Part shown: positions 10,959 through 19,232 of the stretch, piece by piece
Numbering within the stretch: the first letter of the stretch is position 1
Layout: each line of letters opens with the position of its first letter
Source: Pseudomonas sp. S35
GTDB taxonomy: Bacteria; Pseudomonadota; Gammaproteobacteria; Pseudomonadales; Pseudomonadaceae
NCBI RefSeq assembly: GCF_009866765.1
Contig: NZ_CP019431.1
Coordinates: 5,022,001-5,086,000 of the forward strand
DNA length: 64,000 nucleotides
Direction of reading: 5' to 3'
Program-made: the position numbers and the translations under genes
The notes under the pieces: model-generated
The model's database searches: none
Told to the model about the DNA's origin: nothing
The model's input: only the letters and a program-made list of their open reading frames with translations

Positions 10959-10969
10959 ATTTGTTGGCC

Positions 10970-11734
10970 ATGGACATTAAAACGACAGTTTCCCGACGCC
11001 TTCGATTCCCACGTTACCGCAGATTGCTCTGCGTCACGGTGGCGCTGCTTGCTTTGGGCCTGAACACCGCGGCCCGCGCAGACAACGTCACCTTGCCTGA
11101 TCTACTTATCGGCGTCACTCAGGGGTTTCTTGAGTTCACTGTAGAAGATTATCTGGCGACCACCCAGACACCAGGCCGTTATGAAATCCAGGTCAACCAA
11201 CTGGACCCACGCCTGCGCATGCCCATGTGCGACAAGGAATTGACAGCCACCCTGGAAAGCCCTGCCCAGCCCATCGGCCGCGTGACCGTGCGGGTACGCT
11301 GCGACGGCGCCTCGCCCTGGACGGTGTTCGTGCCCGCGCAGGTCAAACTGTTCCGCGATGTAGTGGTAGTGGCACGCCCGCTCAAACGCACCGGCATCAT
11401 CGGTTTTGAAGACGTTGTGTTGCGTGAACGCGACATCAGCCAGATCAGCCAGGGCTACCTGACCACCTTGGATCAGGCCATCGGGCAGAAACTGACCCGA
11501 CCAGTGGTCACCGACCAGGTGATCACCTTGGTGCATTTGGAACAGGCCGAAGTGATTCGCAAGGGCGATCAAGTGGTGATTTCCGCCAGCAGTGGCGCGC
11601 TGAACGTGAAGATGCCCGGCGAAGCGCTGTCCAACGGCGGCATGAGTGAACAGATTCGCGTCAAGAACCTCAACTCCAACCGCGTGATCAAGGCGCGGGT
11701 GACAGCCCCAGGGCAAGTCGAGGTCGCTTTATAG
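10970..11734 (+). CDS. flgA: Flagellar P-ring assembly chaperone FlgA
   Basis: Periplasmic chaperone for P-ring (FlgI) assembly. With the ATG at 10970 the product is 254 aa. It has a basic N-terminus (MDIKTTVSRRLRFPRYRR), a hydrophobic signal segment LLCVTVALLALG and probable cleavage after ARA. The C-terminal SAF domain includes VVTDQVITLVHLEQAEVIRKG and VKMPGEALSNG. There is no clear Shine-Dalgarno site before the ATG. It heads flgA-flgM-flgN-flgZ on the plus strand, although flgM also has its own FliA promoter. Confidence 0.93.
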   Translation: MDIKTTVSRRLRFPRYRRLLCVTVALLALGLNTAARADNVTLPDLLIGVTQGFLEFTVEDYLATTQTPGRYEIQVNQLDPRLRMPMCDKELTATLESPAQPIGRVTVRVRCDGASPWTVFVPAQVKLFRDVVVVARPLKRTGIIGFEDVVLRERDISQISQGYLTTLDQAIGQKLTRPVVTDQVITLVHLEQAEVIRKGDQVVISASSGALNVKMPGEALSNGGMSEQIRVKNLNSNRVIKARVTAPGQVEVAL

Positions 11735-11811
11735 ATTACTGGTACAGGACGCTGGGTTTTCCTACACTGTGCACGAGGTATCCCGTGCGTAGATTTATTG
11801 TCATTTGCGCC

Positions 11812-11838
11812 TAAAGTTTGTCCGGGTATGGCCGAAAA
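11812..11838 (+). promoter_or_regulatory. FliA (sigma-28) promoter of flgM
   Basis: TAAAGTTT-N11-GCCGAAAA matches the sigma-28 consensus TAAAGTTT-N11-GCCGATAA at all but one base with exact spacing. It lies 37 bp before the flgM ATG. FliA-dependent flgM transcription is established in Pseudomonas and enterics. Confidence 0.88.
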
Positions 11839-11874
11839 CATGGCAAGCGTCCAAATACCCAGAGGTTTTTTATC

Positions 11875-12192
11875 ATGGTCATCGATTTCAGTCGTTTAAA
11901 TAACACCCCGGCAACGTCAGGCACTACGCGTACCACCGGCACCAAGGAAAGCGTAGAAGCCAAGGCCCCGCCACTGCCCGCCAAGGCAGAACAGGCCAGC
12001 CAGAGCGGGGAATCCGTACACCTGAGCAATGAGGCTCAACAGTTGCAGAAGGTCACTGACTCGCTGCGCGATCAACCCGTCGTCAATAAAGCCCGTGTGG
12101 CCGAATTGAAACAGGCAATCGCCGATGGCAGCTATAAAGTCGACAGCAACCGTGTAGCCAGCAAGCTGCTTAACTTCGAAGCCGAGCGCTAG
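11875..12192 (+). CDS. flgM: Anti-sigma-28 factor FlgM
   Basis: Binds and inhibits FliA until the hook is complete, then is exported. The ATG at 11875 gives [16 protein letters not shown], 105 aa, with AGAGG 9 nt upstream. The N-terminal half is disordered (Thr, Pro, Ala rich). The C-terminal FlgM signature includes [30 protein letters not shown] and VASKLLNFE. It is directly under a FliA promoter, giving negative feedback. Confidence 0.93.
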   Translation: MVIDFSRLNNTPATSGTTRTTGTKESVEAKAPPLPAKAEQASQSGESVHLSNEAQQLQKVTDSLRDQPVVNKARVAELKQAIADGSYKVDSNRVASKLLNFEAER

Positions 12193-12240
12193 GCAAAGGC
12201 CTGCGCAGGGCTTTTGGACGCTTAAACCCCAAGGCCAGCC

Positions 12241-12711
12241 ATGCATCACGACGAACATTTGCTGCAACTGATCATTGATGATCTAGCGCCGACGCAACAA
12301 TTGCTGGAGCTGCTAAAAGAAGAATCACTGGCCCTTTACGGCCGGGATATGCCGCTACTGGAAGAAATTCTGGCGCGCAAGCAGTCGTTGATTGTCCTGC
12401 TGGAACAGCACGGCAAAAAACGCAGCCAGATCCTGATCACCCTCGGCCTGCCGGCAGACCACGATGGCCTGGCGCAATTGGCCAGCCATTCCTCGGTCGG
12501 CGATCAATTGCTGAGCCAGAGCAAAGAACTCAATCAGTTGCTCGCCCAGTGCCAGGAAGCCAACCTGCTTAACGGTCAGTCGATCCAGCTTCAACAAGCC
12601 ACGACCGCCAACCAGTTGCGTATACTCCACGGCGGCGAACCACCGGCACTGTATAACGCCCAAGGTTCCACCTCGCGCCTGGTCAAGCCAAGCACCCGCA
12701 GCCAAGCCTGA
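12241..12711 (+). CDS. flgN: FlgN-family flagellar export chaperone
   Basis: Cytosolic chaperone expected to bind the hook-associated proteins FlgK and FlgL. The 156-aa product is mostly alpha-helical, with the heptad-like stretch LLQLIIDDLAPTQQLLELL and LLEEILARKQSLIVLLEQHG. The last 25 residues are basic and Ser/Arg rich. It is 48 bp after flgM and 96 bp before flgZ, the conserved flgMNZ order. Confidence 0.88.
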   Translation: MHHDEHLLQLIIDDLAPTQQLLELLKEESLALYGRDMPLLEEILARKQSLIVLLEQHGKKRSQILITLGLPADHDGLAQLASHSSVGDQLLSQSKELNQLLAQCQEANLLNGQSIQLQQATTANQLRILHGGEPPALYNAQGSTSRLVKPSTRSQA

Positions 12712-12807
12712 CGCCGGTTTACCGAGCGCCCTATCCAAGGCGCGCCACATGCTGGCAAAATGCCGGTTCTTGCGTGTAGTCGTATTTTGTCTGGAGATGG
12801 AAGAACC

Positions 12808-13557
12808 GTGTTCAACGCCCTTAATGCGGAAGATGCCCCGCAGCCACCCAAGGTCCTCACCACGCCTCTGGAAATCGCCGGCACCTTGCGGATGCTGCAA
12901 GACAGCCATGACCCGCTGATCATCACCTTCCACGAGCGCAGCCAGCGCTTCCAGAGCTATCTGGTGGACGTCAACCGTGACAGCAATACGCTGGCGCTGG
13001 ATGAGATGATCCCCCGTGACGGCGAGCGTCACCTCGAAAACGGCGAACCGTTCCGTATCGAAGGCTTCCACGACGGCGTGCGCGTCGCCTGGGAAAGCAG
13101 CGGCACCCTGACCATCAGTGAGAAAGACGGCCACCGCATCTACACCGGCAGCCTGCCGGACGAGGTGGTCTATCATCAGCGCCGCAATGCATTTCGCGCC
13201 GCGTTGAAGCTGGCGCAACTGGTCAACATCGAACTCGGCGGCGAAAAGCTCAAGGCACCGGTCAACGGCAAGTTGCTGGATATCTCCGCCACCGGCTGCA
13301 AACTGCGCTTTGAGGGCGATATCTCCGAACGCCTGCAACTGGGCCAGGTCTACGATCGCTTTATCGCCGCCCTGCCCTTTGGCAGCATGACCACCTCTGT
13401 CGAGCTGCGTTACCTGCACTTCGAAGAGAAGATCAACACCACCTTCGCCGGCGTGCGCTTCCACAACATGAGCGGCCTGGTGCAGCGCCAGGTCGAGCGT
13501 TTTGTGTACCAATTGCAGCGTGAAGCACGACGCTTCGACAAGGACGACGATTTTTAA
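12808..13557 (+). CDS. flgZ: PilZ-domain c-di-GMP flagellar brake protein (YcgR-like)
   Basis: Cytoplasmic c-di-GMP effector that slows or modifies flagellar motility. The GTG at 12808 gives [16 protein letters not shown] (249 aa), with GGAG upstream. The N-terminal YcgR-like domain (about residues 15-115) is followed by a PilZ domain that has both c-di-GMP-binding motifs: QRRNAFR (RxxxR) at about 126-132 and DISATG (DxSxxG) at about 162-167. It closes the flgM-flgN-flgZ series and a terminator follows. Confidence 0.92.
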   Translation: MFNALNAEDAPQPPKVLTTPLEIAGTLRMLQDSHDPLIITFHERSQRFQSYLVDVNRDSNTLALDEMIPRDGERHLENGEPFRIEGFHDGVRVAWESSGTLTISEKDGHRIYTGSLPDEVVYHQRRNAFRAALKLAQLVNIELGGEKLKAPVNGKLLDISATGCKLRFEGDISERLQLGQVYDRFIAALPFGSMTTSVELRYLHFEEKINTTFAGVRFHNMSGLVQRQVERFVYQLQREARRFDKDDDF

Positions 13558-13574
13558 TCGGTAACCGTCGCGGC

Positions 13575-13617
13575 AAAAAAAACGGGCAGATCCTTTGGGG
13601 ATCTGCCCGTTTTTGCT
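13575..13617. terminator. Bidirectional terminator between flgZ and the MFS gene
   Basis: AAACGGGCAGATCC and GGATCTGCCCGTTT form a long stem, with A-run upstream and T-run downstream. It therefore serves both the plus-strand flgZ and the minus-strand transporter gene that ends at 13619. Confidence 0.9.
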
Positions 13618-13618
13618 T

Positions 13619-15001
13619 TCAGGGGCGCGCCCTGCTCAGGTCGTGAGGATGCTCTTGCGGCCCCAGGGGTTCCGGCGGCCCAACAAAGGCCGGCTCGTCC
13701 ACCGGCGGCTGCGGATCGACTGCCGGCTCAGGATCGGGAGCAGTCTGCATCTGATCCTGCACCACTTGCTCATCGACCCGCGGGTCAAGCGCGGCGACCA
13801 GTGGCGAACTCGACATGCTGTCGGGCATCGCCACGTGATGCAGCGGCGCATCTTCCACCTGATGCAGGTTGGTCACCGCCTTCGGCCGGATGCGCCACAC
13901 CAGGATCAACGCACACAGGCTGAAGAAGGCATACAGCATCTGGCTTCCGAACATCTTCATGATCACACCCGCCAGCAACGGCCCGATGCTCGCGCCAACA
14001 CCATAAGTCACCAGCAGCATGGCGGTCAGCGATACGCGGCGATCACCTTCCACATGGTCGTTGGAAAACGCCACCGCCAGCGGGTACAGGCAGAACTGCA
14101 CCAGGGAACACAAGAAGCCCGCAACGAACAATACCTCCAGCGGCACCTCGGTCATGATCGCTAAAGGCAACGCAGCCACCGCCAAGCACAAGGCAAAGCA
14201 ACGAATCAGCAGCGCGCGATCATAACGATCAGACAACCACCCCAGCGGCCACTGCACCAGCAGCCCGGCAAAAATACAGCTACCCATGAACAGACCGACC
14301 TGCTCCGTCGTAAGCCCCTGCTGGGAAGCATAAAGCGGCGCGAGACCGTAGAAGGAACCAACGATCAAACCCGCGCCCAACACCGTACTCAGCGACTGCG
14401 GCACGCGCTTTATAAAGAAGCGCGGCTCCATCGGCGCCGGATGCAAAGGCGCCGGGTGAATACGCCGGGTCATGGCCACCGGCACCAGGCACAGGGCAAA
14501 GCACAGCGCCACCAGCATCAGCAGCTCAAGGCCAAGCTGGGGGTGCATGACCAGGATCAGTTGACCCAGCACCAGCCCCAGGTAGGACGCGATCATATAG
14601 CCGCTGAACACCACGCCACGCTGCTTGGCGTCCGCCTGTTCGTTGAGCCAGCTCTCGATGACCATGTACTGGCACATCATCCCCAGGCCCACGATCATCC
14701 GCAGCACGATCCACGCCGGCAACCAGTCGACCAGACCGTGGCCCAGCACCGCCGCACCGACGATGCCGGCACAGGTGGCATACGCCCGGATATGCCCGAC
14801 CCGGGCAATCAGGCGGTGCCCGATCTTGCCGCCCAGCACCAGGCCGAAGTAGTTGGCCGCCATCAGCGCACCGACCCACAGGCTGTCGACGTGATCGGCC
14901 GCCAGGCGCAAGGCCAGGTAAGTACTGAGCAGGCCGGAGCCGATCAGCATCATCAAGGAGGCGAAATAAAGGGCTCGAAAAGATTTCCAGATCTGGCGCA
15001 T
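13619..15001 (-). CDS. MFS transporter, YcaD-like
   Basis: Twelve-helix inner-membrane transporter of the major facilitator superfamily, 460 aa. Helices alternate from residue about 9 (LYFASLMMLIGSGLLSTYLAL) to about 390. MFS-like loop motifs are seen as GGKIGHRLIARVG after helix 2 and WLSDRYDRALLIR after helix 8. The closest recognised group is the YcaD type, whose substrate is unknown. The C-terminal 70 residues are a Pro/Asp/Glu/Gln-rich cytoplasmic tail (VVAALDPRVDEQVVQ and on) of unclear role. Confidence 0.85.
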   Translation of the reverse strand: MRQIWKSFRALYFASLMMLIGSGLLSTYLALRLAADHVDSLWVGALMAANYFGLVLGGKIGHRLIARVGHIRAYATCAGIVGAAVLGHGLVDWLPAWIVLRMIVGLGMMCQYMVIESWLNEQADAKQRGVVFSGYMIASYLGLVLGQLILVMHPQLGLELLMLVALCFALCLVPVAMTRRIHPAPLHPAPMEPRFFIKRVPQSLSTVLGAGLIVGSFYGLAPLYASQQGLTTEQVGLFMGSCIFAGLLVQWPLGWLSDRYDRALLIRCFALCLAVAALPLAIMTEVPLEVLFVAGFLCSLVQFCLYPLAVAFSNDHVEGDRRVSLTAMLLVTYGVGASIGPLLAGVIMKMFGSQMLYAFFSLCALILVWRIRPKAVTNLHQVEDAPLHHVAMPDSMSSSPLVAALDPRVDEQVVQDQMQTAPDPEPAVDPQPPVDEPAFVGPPEPLGPQEHPHDLSRARP

Positions 15002-15280
15002 CGGCGTTCCGAGCGGCTCCTTGCGGTGAGAGACAGGGCTATCGGCATGATAGTCCTGGGTGGCCGGTTCCGGACAGGCGGTATGAGCTGTTTCCGGGGA
15101 TTATTTTGCTTGCACAGCTCAGACGCTGCGGGGTGGCACATGAGGTACAAAATCAGCGTCGAGCCTCAAGCAAAGGCACAGGGCTTGCCGCCCGAAGCTT
15201 GGAAGTTACCGCCACTCCCCTCCTGTGAACCTCGATCAACCGCAAGGTTCGATAGATCATTGAAAAGACCGGCCGCCCAC

Positions 15281-15317
15281 AAAAAAGCCCCGCCAGGATA
15301 ACCTGTGCGGGGCTTTG
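15281..15317 (-). terminator. Terminator of tRNA-Arg(CCT)
   Basis: AAAGCCCCGC and GCGGGGCTTT flank an 11-nt loop. On the minus strand a six-T run follows, 5 nt beyond the tRNA 3' end. Confidence 0.85.
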
Positions 15318-15321
15318 AATC

Positions 15322-15398
15322 TGGTGTCCCAGGGCCGGTTCGAACGGCCAACCTTCCCCTTAGGAGGGGGATGCTCTATCCAATTGAGCTACTGGGAC
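15322..15398 (-). tRNA. tRNA-Arg(CCT)
   Basis: Minus-strand cloverleaf with acceptor GTCCCAG/CTGGGAC, D arm GCTC...GAGC, anticodon stem TCCCC/GGGGA with loop CTCCTAA (anticodon CCT), T loop TTCGAAC and encoded CCA; 77 nt. It reads the rare AGG arginine codon. Confidence 0.95.
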
Positions 15399-15655
15399 AA
15401 ATGACAGCCGTCGAGCCAAAGGCATAGCGACGGACGGCGTGCATGTTAACGGCCGAGGTCAGTTTTGTCATGTCGTCCGTGGGCTTTTTGAGTGTAGGAC
15501 GATATGCGCCACGGTAATCGTGGTTTCGCCCCGTAAATACGGGCACTACGCGCCTATCGTGCAAAATGCACTCCCCCAAAGTGCCAGCATTGCAAATTGC
15601 AACCTGACAACACTTTAAAGTAGACTCAAGTTATTGATTTTATTGAATTAATAGA

Positions 15656-15672
15656 TTGGCACGAGACCTGCA
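15656..15672 (+). promoter_or_regulatory. RpoN (sigma-54) promoter of the small membrane protein pair
   Basis: TTGGCACG-N4-CTGCA matches the sigma-54 consensus TTGGCACG-N4-TTGCW with one mismatch and exact GG-N10-GC spacing. Transcription would start near 15683, about 43 nt before the first small gene. The surrounding sequence (15600-15655) is AT rich and could hold activator sites. The rest of the 15399-15725 gap shows no gene. Confidence 0.7.
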
Positions 15673-15725
15673 ATACTTCTCCTACAAGACCCACTCAGCC
15701 ACGGCGTCAAGCGGAGAACAAGACC

Positions 15726-15953
15726 ATGAACAGTGCCCTTCTGTTAACCCTCAACGCCGTGGCCTTGGCTGCGTTGGTGATGTTCCATCTCCAGTCGACC
15801 AGCAATGACGACCCTGCGCAGATCAGCCAGGCCGTGCCGCACCACCTGCAACAACGTCCGCAACTGGCGGTGATGACGCCTAACGCCCAAACGCCGGTAC
15901 GTCTGATCCAAAGCACCCAGGCTGCGCCCACCGCTGAACACTGGGTTTTCTGA
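15726..15953 (+). CDS. Small membrane-anchored hypothetical protein (75 aa)
   Basis: I do not recognise a family. The start is ATG at 15726 with GGAGAA 8 nt upstream. The N-terminus is a single hydrophobic helix (ALLLTLNAVALAALVMFHL) followed by a polar, Gln/Pro/Thr-rich tail without cysteines. It could be a small single-pass membrane protein or have an uncleaved signal anchor. The next gene starts 12 nt later and its ribosome binding site (GAGGAAA) overlaps this stop codon, so the two are probably co-translated. Both lie behind the RpoN-like promoter at 15656. Confidence 0.7.
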   Translation: MNSALLLTLNAVALAALVMFHLQSTSNDDPAQISQAVPHHLQQRPQLAVMTPNAQTPVRLIQSTQAAPTAEHWVF

Positions 15954-15964
15954 GGAAACCGCTG

Positions 15965-16144
15965 ATGACCAAATCTGCCTGGCTGTTTCTGTGCCTGACC
16001 ACTGTCACTGGCGCCTATGGCTTGGGCGCCGAGTCCCAGGATGCGCAACTCGCCGCACTGATAGCCAGCGGCGTCTGTGCCTGCCTGCTGCTGTTAACCC
16101 TGATCATGGGACGTCGCATCAAATTCGACCCGGTCTTGCGCTGA
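15965..16144 (+). CDS. Tiny two-helix membrane protein (59 aa)
   Basis: Too short for many gene finders, but it has a good GAGGAAA site 7 nt before the ATG and follows the 75-aa gene closely. The product MTKSAWLFLCLTTVTGAYG, then a short polar stretch, then LAALIASGVCACLLLLTLIM and a basic end GRRIKFDPVLR, predicts two membrane helices. The positive tail suggests that end faces the cytoplasm. Function unknown. The pairing, spacing and shared RpoN-like promoter are the main support that it is real. Confidence 0.65.
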   Translation: MTKSAWLFLCLTTVTGAYGLGAESQDAQLAALIASGVCACLLLLTLIMGRRIKFDPVLR

Positions 16145-16534
16145 TACCCTCCCCCATCGCCCTACCTTATGTCGCCTCCCCCTAGTAAATCGGCAAATCG
16201 CCACTATCCTTAACCACAAGGGCAAAAGGCCACTTCGCTACACAATCTGCGACCTGAAACCCTGTTGCGGCCCAGGCCTGCGGGACGATCGTCTGTGCGC
16301 ATCGTCCACAGAAAAGTTTTCCAACCAGTCCGCAAAAATGCAAATGAGTGCTGGCATAAAGCCTTTAGGCAGTTCAATATTTGTCACAGATTTGACGCCA
16401 AGTAAATGGCAAAACTGAGGCATGATGCGGCCTCTTTGCAATCCGGGTTGAACTTTGGTCGTGAGTCTTGTCTTAACACTCATCGCTTGCGGCCAATTCC
16501 AAAAACCGCTCCCCTGAACTAACCGGTTAAATAT
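16145..16534. other. amrZ upstream region
   Basis: About 390 bp without a protein gene. The one candidate site I see is GAACTT at 16450-16455 followed after 15 nt by TCTTA, a near match to the AlgU (sigma-22) consensus but with a spacer 1-2 nt short. AlgU drives amrZ in P. aeruginosa. AmrZ autoregulation is also known, but I cannot point to its operator. Confidence 0.4.
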
Positions 16535-16861
16535 ATGCGCCCATTGAAACAGGCAATTTATTCCAGCCGTACGGCTGACAAGTTCGTCGTACGTCTGCCA
16601 GACGGAATGCGGGAACGCATTGCCGAGGTGGCTCGCAATCATCACCGCAGCATGAACTCCGAAATCATCGCGCGCCTGGAACAGAGCCTTATTCAGGAAG
16701 GTGCGCTGGGTGAAGAGTTGAGCATGCGCCTGGACAGCCCCGAGCTGTCGCTGCACGAACGCGAACTGCTGCAGCGTTTTCGTCAGCTCTCCCACCGACA
16801 GCAAAATGCCCTCGTCTCGCTCATCGCGCATGACGTCGAGGCGGCCGCAGAAGCCAATTGA
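16535..16861 (+). CDS. amrZ: Ribbon-helix-helix regulator AmrZ
   Basis: Arc-type DNA-binding regulator of alginate, motility and c-di-GMP genes. The 108-aa product matches AmrZ closely: an extended N-terminus [17 protein letters not shown], the beta-strand [18 protein letters not shown], the helices [18 protein letters not shown], and a C-terminal oligomerisation tail with [20 protein letters not shown]. The length equals the P. aeruginosa protein. No strong Shine-Dalgarno precedes the ATG. A terminator follows directly. Its place next to flagellar genes is notable because AmrZ represses fleQ in other pseudomonads. Confidence 0.93.
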   Translation: MRPLKQAIYSSRTADKFVVRLPDGMRERIAEVARNHHRSMNSEIIARLEQSLIQEGALGEELSMRLDSPELSLHERELLQRFRQLSHRQQNALVSLIAHDVEAAAEAN

Positions 16862-16878
16862 TCTGCAACTGAAAGCCG

Positions 16879-16905
16879 AAGCCAGCCGCGTGCTGGCTTT
16901 TTTTT
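16879..16905 (+). terminator. Terminator of amrZ
   Basis: AAGCCAGC/GCTGGCTT stem followed by eight T, 18 nt after the amrZ stop. Confidence 0.88.
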
Positions 16906-16963
16906 GCCTGGAACTTAGAAAGATAATTCGAGACGGGGGCAGACTTGCCCCCGTCAGAAGGGA

Positions 16964-18406
16964 TCAGAGCAGGAAGATCGTCGCCAGGCCCAGGAAGATG
17001 AAGAAGCCACCGCTGTCGGTCATGGCCGTGATCATCACGCTGGCGCCCATGGCTGGGTCGCGCCCGAGGCGAGCCAGGGTCATGGGGATCAGCACCCCCA
17101 TCAGCGCGGCCAGCAGCAGGTTGAGGGTCATGGCGGCAGTCATCACCACCCCCAAGGACCAACTGCCATACAGCAAGTAGGCCACCACCCCAATCACACC
17201 GCCCCATACCAGACCGTTGATCAGGCCCACCGCGAGCTCCTTGCGCAGTAGACGCGAGGAGTTGGCAGTGCTCACCTGGTCCAATGCCATAGCGCGCACG
17301 ATCATGGTGATGGTCTGGTTACCGGAGTTGCCGCCGATACCCGCCACAATTGGCATCAACGCCGCCAACGCCACCAGCTTTTCGATGGAGCCTTCAAACA
17401 GCCCGATCACACGAGAGGCGATAAACGCCGTGATCAGGTTGACCGCCAGCCAGGCCCAGCGGTTATGCAGCGAGCGCCAGACTGAAGCAAAAATATCTTC
17501 CTCTTCACGCAAACCTGCCATGTTGAGGACTTCGGTTTCACTCTCTTCACGAATCAAGTCGACGATTTCGTCGATGGTCAGACGGCCGATCAGCTTGCCG
17601 TTCTTGTCGACCACAGGCGCGGAGATCAGGTCGTAACGCTCAAACGCCTGAGCCGCATCGTAGGCATCTTCGTCCGGATGAAAACTCACGGTATCGCTGG
17701 CCATCAGGTCAGCAACCCTTTTCTCCGGATCGTTGACCAGCAGCCGCTTGATCGGCAGCACGCCCTTGAGAATGCCTTCGTAGTCGACCACGAACAGTTT
17801 GTCGGTATGGCTCGGCAACTCTTTGAGCCGGCGCAGGTAGCGCAATACCACTTCCAGGCTGACGTCTTCACGGATGGTGACCATCTCGAAGTCCATCAGG
17901 GCGCCGACCTGGTCCTCGTCGTAGGACAGCGCGGAGCGCACACGCTCACGCTGCTGGCCGTCGAGGGCCTCCATCAGCTCATGGACAACATCACGGGGCA
18001 ACTCAGGGGCCAGGTCCGCCAGTTCGTCTGCGTCCATCTCCTTGGCAGCAGCCAGGAGCTCGTGATCGTCCATGTCGGCGATCAGGGTTTCACGAACCGA
18101 ATCGGATACTTCGAGCAGGATGTCGCCGTCGCGATCAGCCTTGACCAACTGCCAAAGGGCCAGTCGATCATCGAGCGGCAAGGCTTCAAGGATATAGGCG
18201 ACGTCGGCGGAGTGCAGATCATCGAGCTTGCGTTGCAACTCGACGAGGTTTTGCCGGTGAACCAGGTTTTCGACGCGGTCCTGATGCGGACCGTCCTGGC
18301 GGTGCGTAAGGTCTTCGACCACACGCTGGCGCTGCAGCAGCTCGATGACTTGAGCCAGGCGATCCTGCAGGCTGTCTTGTGTTTTCTTTACTTCTACTTC
18401 GGTCAT
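16964..18406 (-). CDS. mgtE: Magnesium transporter MgtE
   Basis: Inner-membrane Mg2+ channel. The ATG at 18406 (MTEVEVKKTQDSLQD, 480 aa) has GGAG upstream; an in-frame start 30 nt earlier is less likely. An alpha-helical N domain (about residues 40-150) and two CBS domains (about 155-275; KLFVVDYEGILKGVLPIKRLL and ISAPVVDKNGKLIGRLTID) sense cytosolic Mg2+. The C-terminal membrane domain starts near 310 and includes the conserved pore segment ALMPIVAGIGGNSGNQT. The 5' leader has a GC-rich hairpin at 18522-18536. Confidence 0.95.
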   Translation of the reverse strand: MTEVEVKKTQDSLQDRLAQVIELLQRQRVVEDLTHRQDGPHQDRVENLVHRQNLVELQRKLDDLHSADVAYILEALPLDDRLALWQLVKADRDGDILLEVSDSVRETLIADMDDHELLAAAKEMDADELADLAPELPRDVVHELMEALDGQQRERVRSALSYDEDQVGALMDFEMVTIREDVSLEVVLRYLRRLKELPSHTDKLFVVDYEGILKGVLPIKRLLVNDPEKRVADLMASDTVSFHPDEDAYDAAQAFERYDLISAPVVDKNGKLIGRLTIDEIVDLIREESETEVLNMAGLREEEDIFASVWRSLHNRWAWLAVNLITAFIASRVIGLFEGSIEKLVALAALMPIVAGIGGNSGNQTITMIVRAMALDQVSTANSSRLLRKELAVGLINGLVWGGVIGVVAYLLYGSWSLGVVMTAAMTLNLLLAALMGVLIPMTLARLGRDPAMGASVMITAMTDSGGFFIFLGLATIFLL

Positions 18407-18745
18407 AGGCGAACTCCACTCCCAGCAGCGGGGCACGCCGGAAGGATCAATCAGTCAATTCATGATTGGTAAAGCGGGGTACTGAGTAACTACTGGGTAA
18501 GTCCATGGAGGTATTCCACAAGCCCCGGCGGGGCTGACGGGCGCAATGATACACCGCCCAGCCGTCTTTAACGTCAAAAAACTGGAAAGAACAAGCGCTT
18601 GCGAGCCAAAGCTGAGTATTGGCCGCATCTATGAACTGCGACGCCACTGCCCGAATGGAAAACACATAAGGAAGGAGAAAAAGATAAAGCCCGACACAAA
18701 CCCCAGACGGCAAAAAGCCCGCACTAGGCGGGCTTTTTGTTTGTA
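18407..18745. other. mgtE leader and spacer to the tRNA cluster
   Basis: No gene seen. The stretch holds a short palindrome AGCCCCG-G-CGGGGCT at 18522-18536 within the probable mgtE leader and the tRNA terminator at 18711-18740. I see no magnesium riboswitch. Confidence 0.5.
18711..18740 (-). terminator. Terminator of the tRNA-Arg/tRNA-Ser cluster
   Basis: AAAAAGCCCGC and GCGGGCTTTTT flank a short loop, immediately downstream of the last minus-strand tRNA. Confidence 0.85.
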
Positions 18746-18822
18746 TGGTGCACTCGACAGGATTCGAACCTGTGACCGCTCGGTTCGTAGCCGAGTACTC
18801 TATCCAGCTGAGCTACGAGTGC
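18746..18822 (-). tRNA. tRNA-Arg(ACG), copy 1
   Basis: Acceptor GCACTCG/CGAGTGC, anticodon stem CTCGG/CCGAG with loop CTACGAA (anticodon ACG, A34 normally modified to inosine), T arm with TTCGAAT, encoded CCA; 77 nt. Sequence appears identical to the copy at 18895. Confidence 0.96.
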
Positions 18823-18894
18823 AGATTGTGTTTTTAGACCAGATCACAACTGGTTGAAGCCAAGCCACCTGCATTACTGCAACTAACTCTTAAA

Positions 18895-18971
18895 TGGTGC
18901 ACTCGACAGGATTCGAACCTGTGACCGCTCGGTTCGTAGCCGAGTACTCTATCCAGCTGAGCTACGAGTGC
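18895..18971 (-). tRNA. tRNA-Arg(ACG), copy 2
   Basis: Identical cloverleaf to the downstream copy, separated by 72 nt of unrelated spacer. It reads CGU, CGC and CGA codons. Probably one transcript with tRNA-Ser. Confidence 0.96.
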
Positions 18972-19079
18972 ATTTGTTGCCGCGCATTATAGGCCGTTCA
19001 ATCTCTATGTAAAGCTATTTTTTCGTTTAATTTCAACAACTTAACGAAAAAACCAGATTGCAACGTACTAAGCAAATAA

Positions 19080-19170
19080 TGGCGGAGAACGGGGGATTCG
19101 AACCCCCGACACCCTTTTGAGGTGTACTCCCTTAGCAGGGGAGCGCCTTCGGCCACTCGGCCAGCTCTCC
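19080..19170 (-). tRNA. tRNA-Ser(GCT)
   Basis: 91-nt class II tRNA with long variable arm (ACACC...GGTGT type), anticodon stem CTCCC/GGGAG with loop CTGCTAA (anticodon GCT), T loop TTCGAAT and encoded CCA. It decodes AGC and AGU. Confidence 0.96.
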
Positions 19171-19232
19171 GCAACACGGGGCGTATATTAACCACGTTCT
19201 TCCCCGTTTGCAAACATAAAAAACGATAAAAA

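Noticed and set aside
12355..13512. A 385-codon minus-strand frame
   Set aside because: It is antisense to flgN and flgZ.
16238..16831. A 197-codon minus-strand frame over amrZ and its upstream region
   Set aside because: It is antisense to amrZ, which is a clear match to a known regulator.
18546..18857. A 103-codon plus-strand frame
   Set aside because: It runs across the terminator and the tRNA-Arg gene and gives no plausible protein.
18895..19170. The tRNA cluster as a mobile-element attachment site
   Set aside because: There is no integrase gene and no partial tRNA copy nearby; the two identical tRNA-Arg genes are complete.
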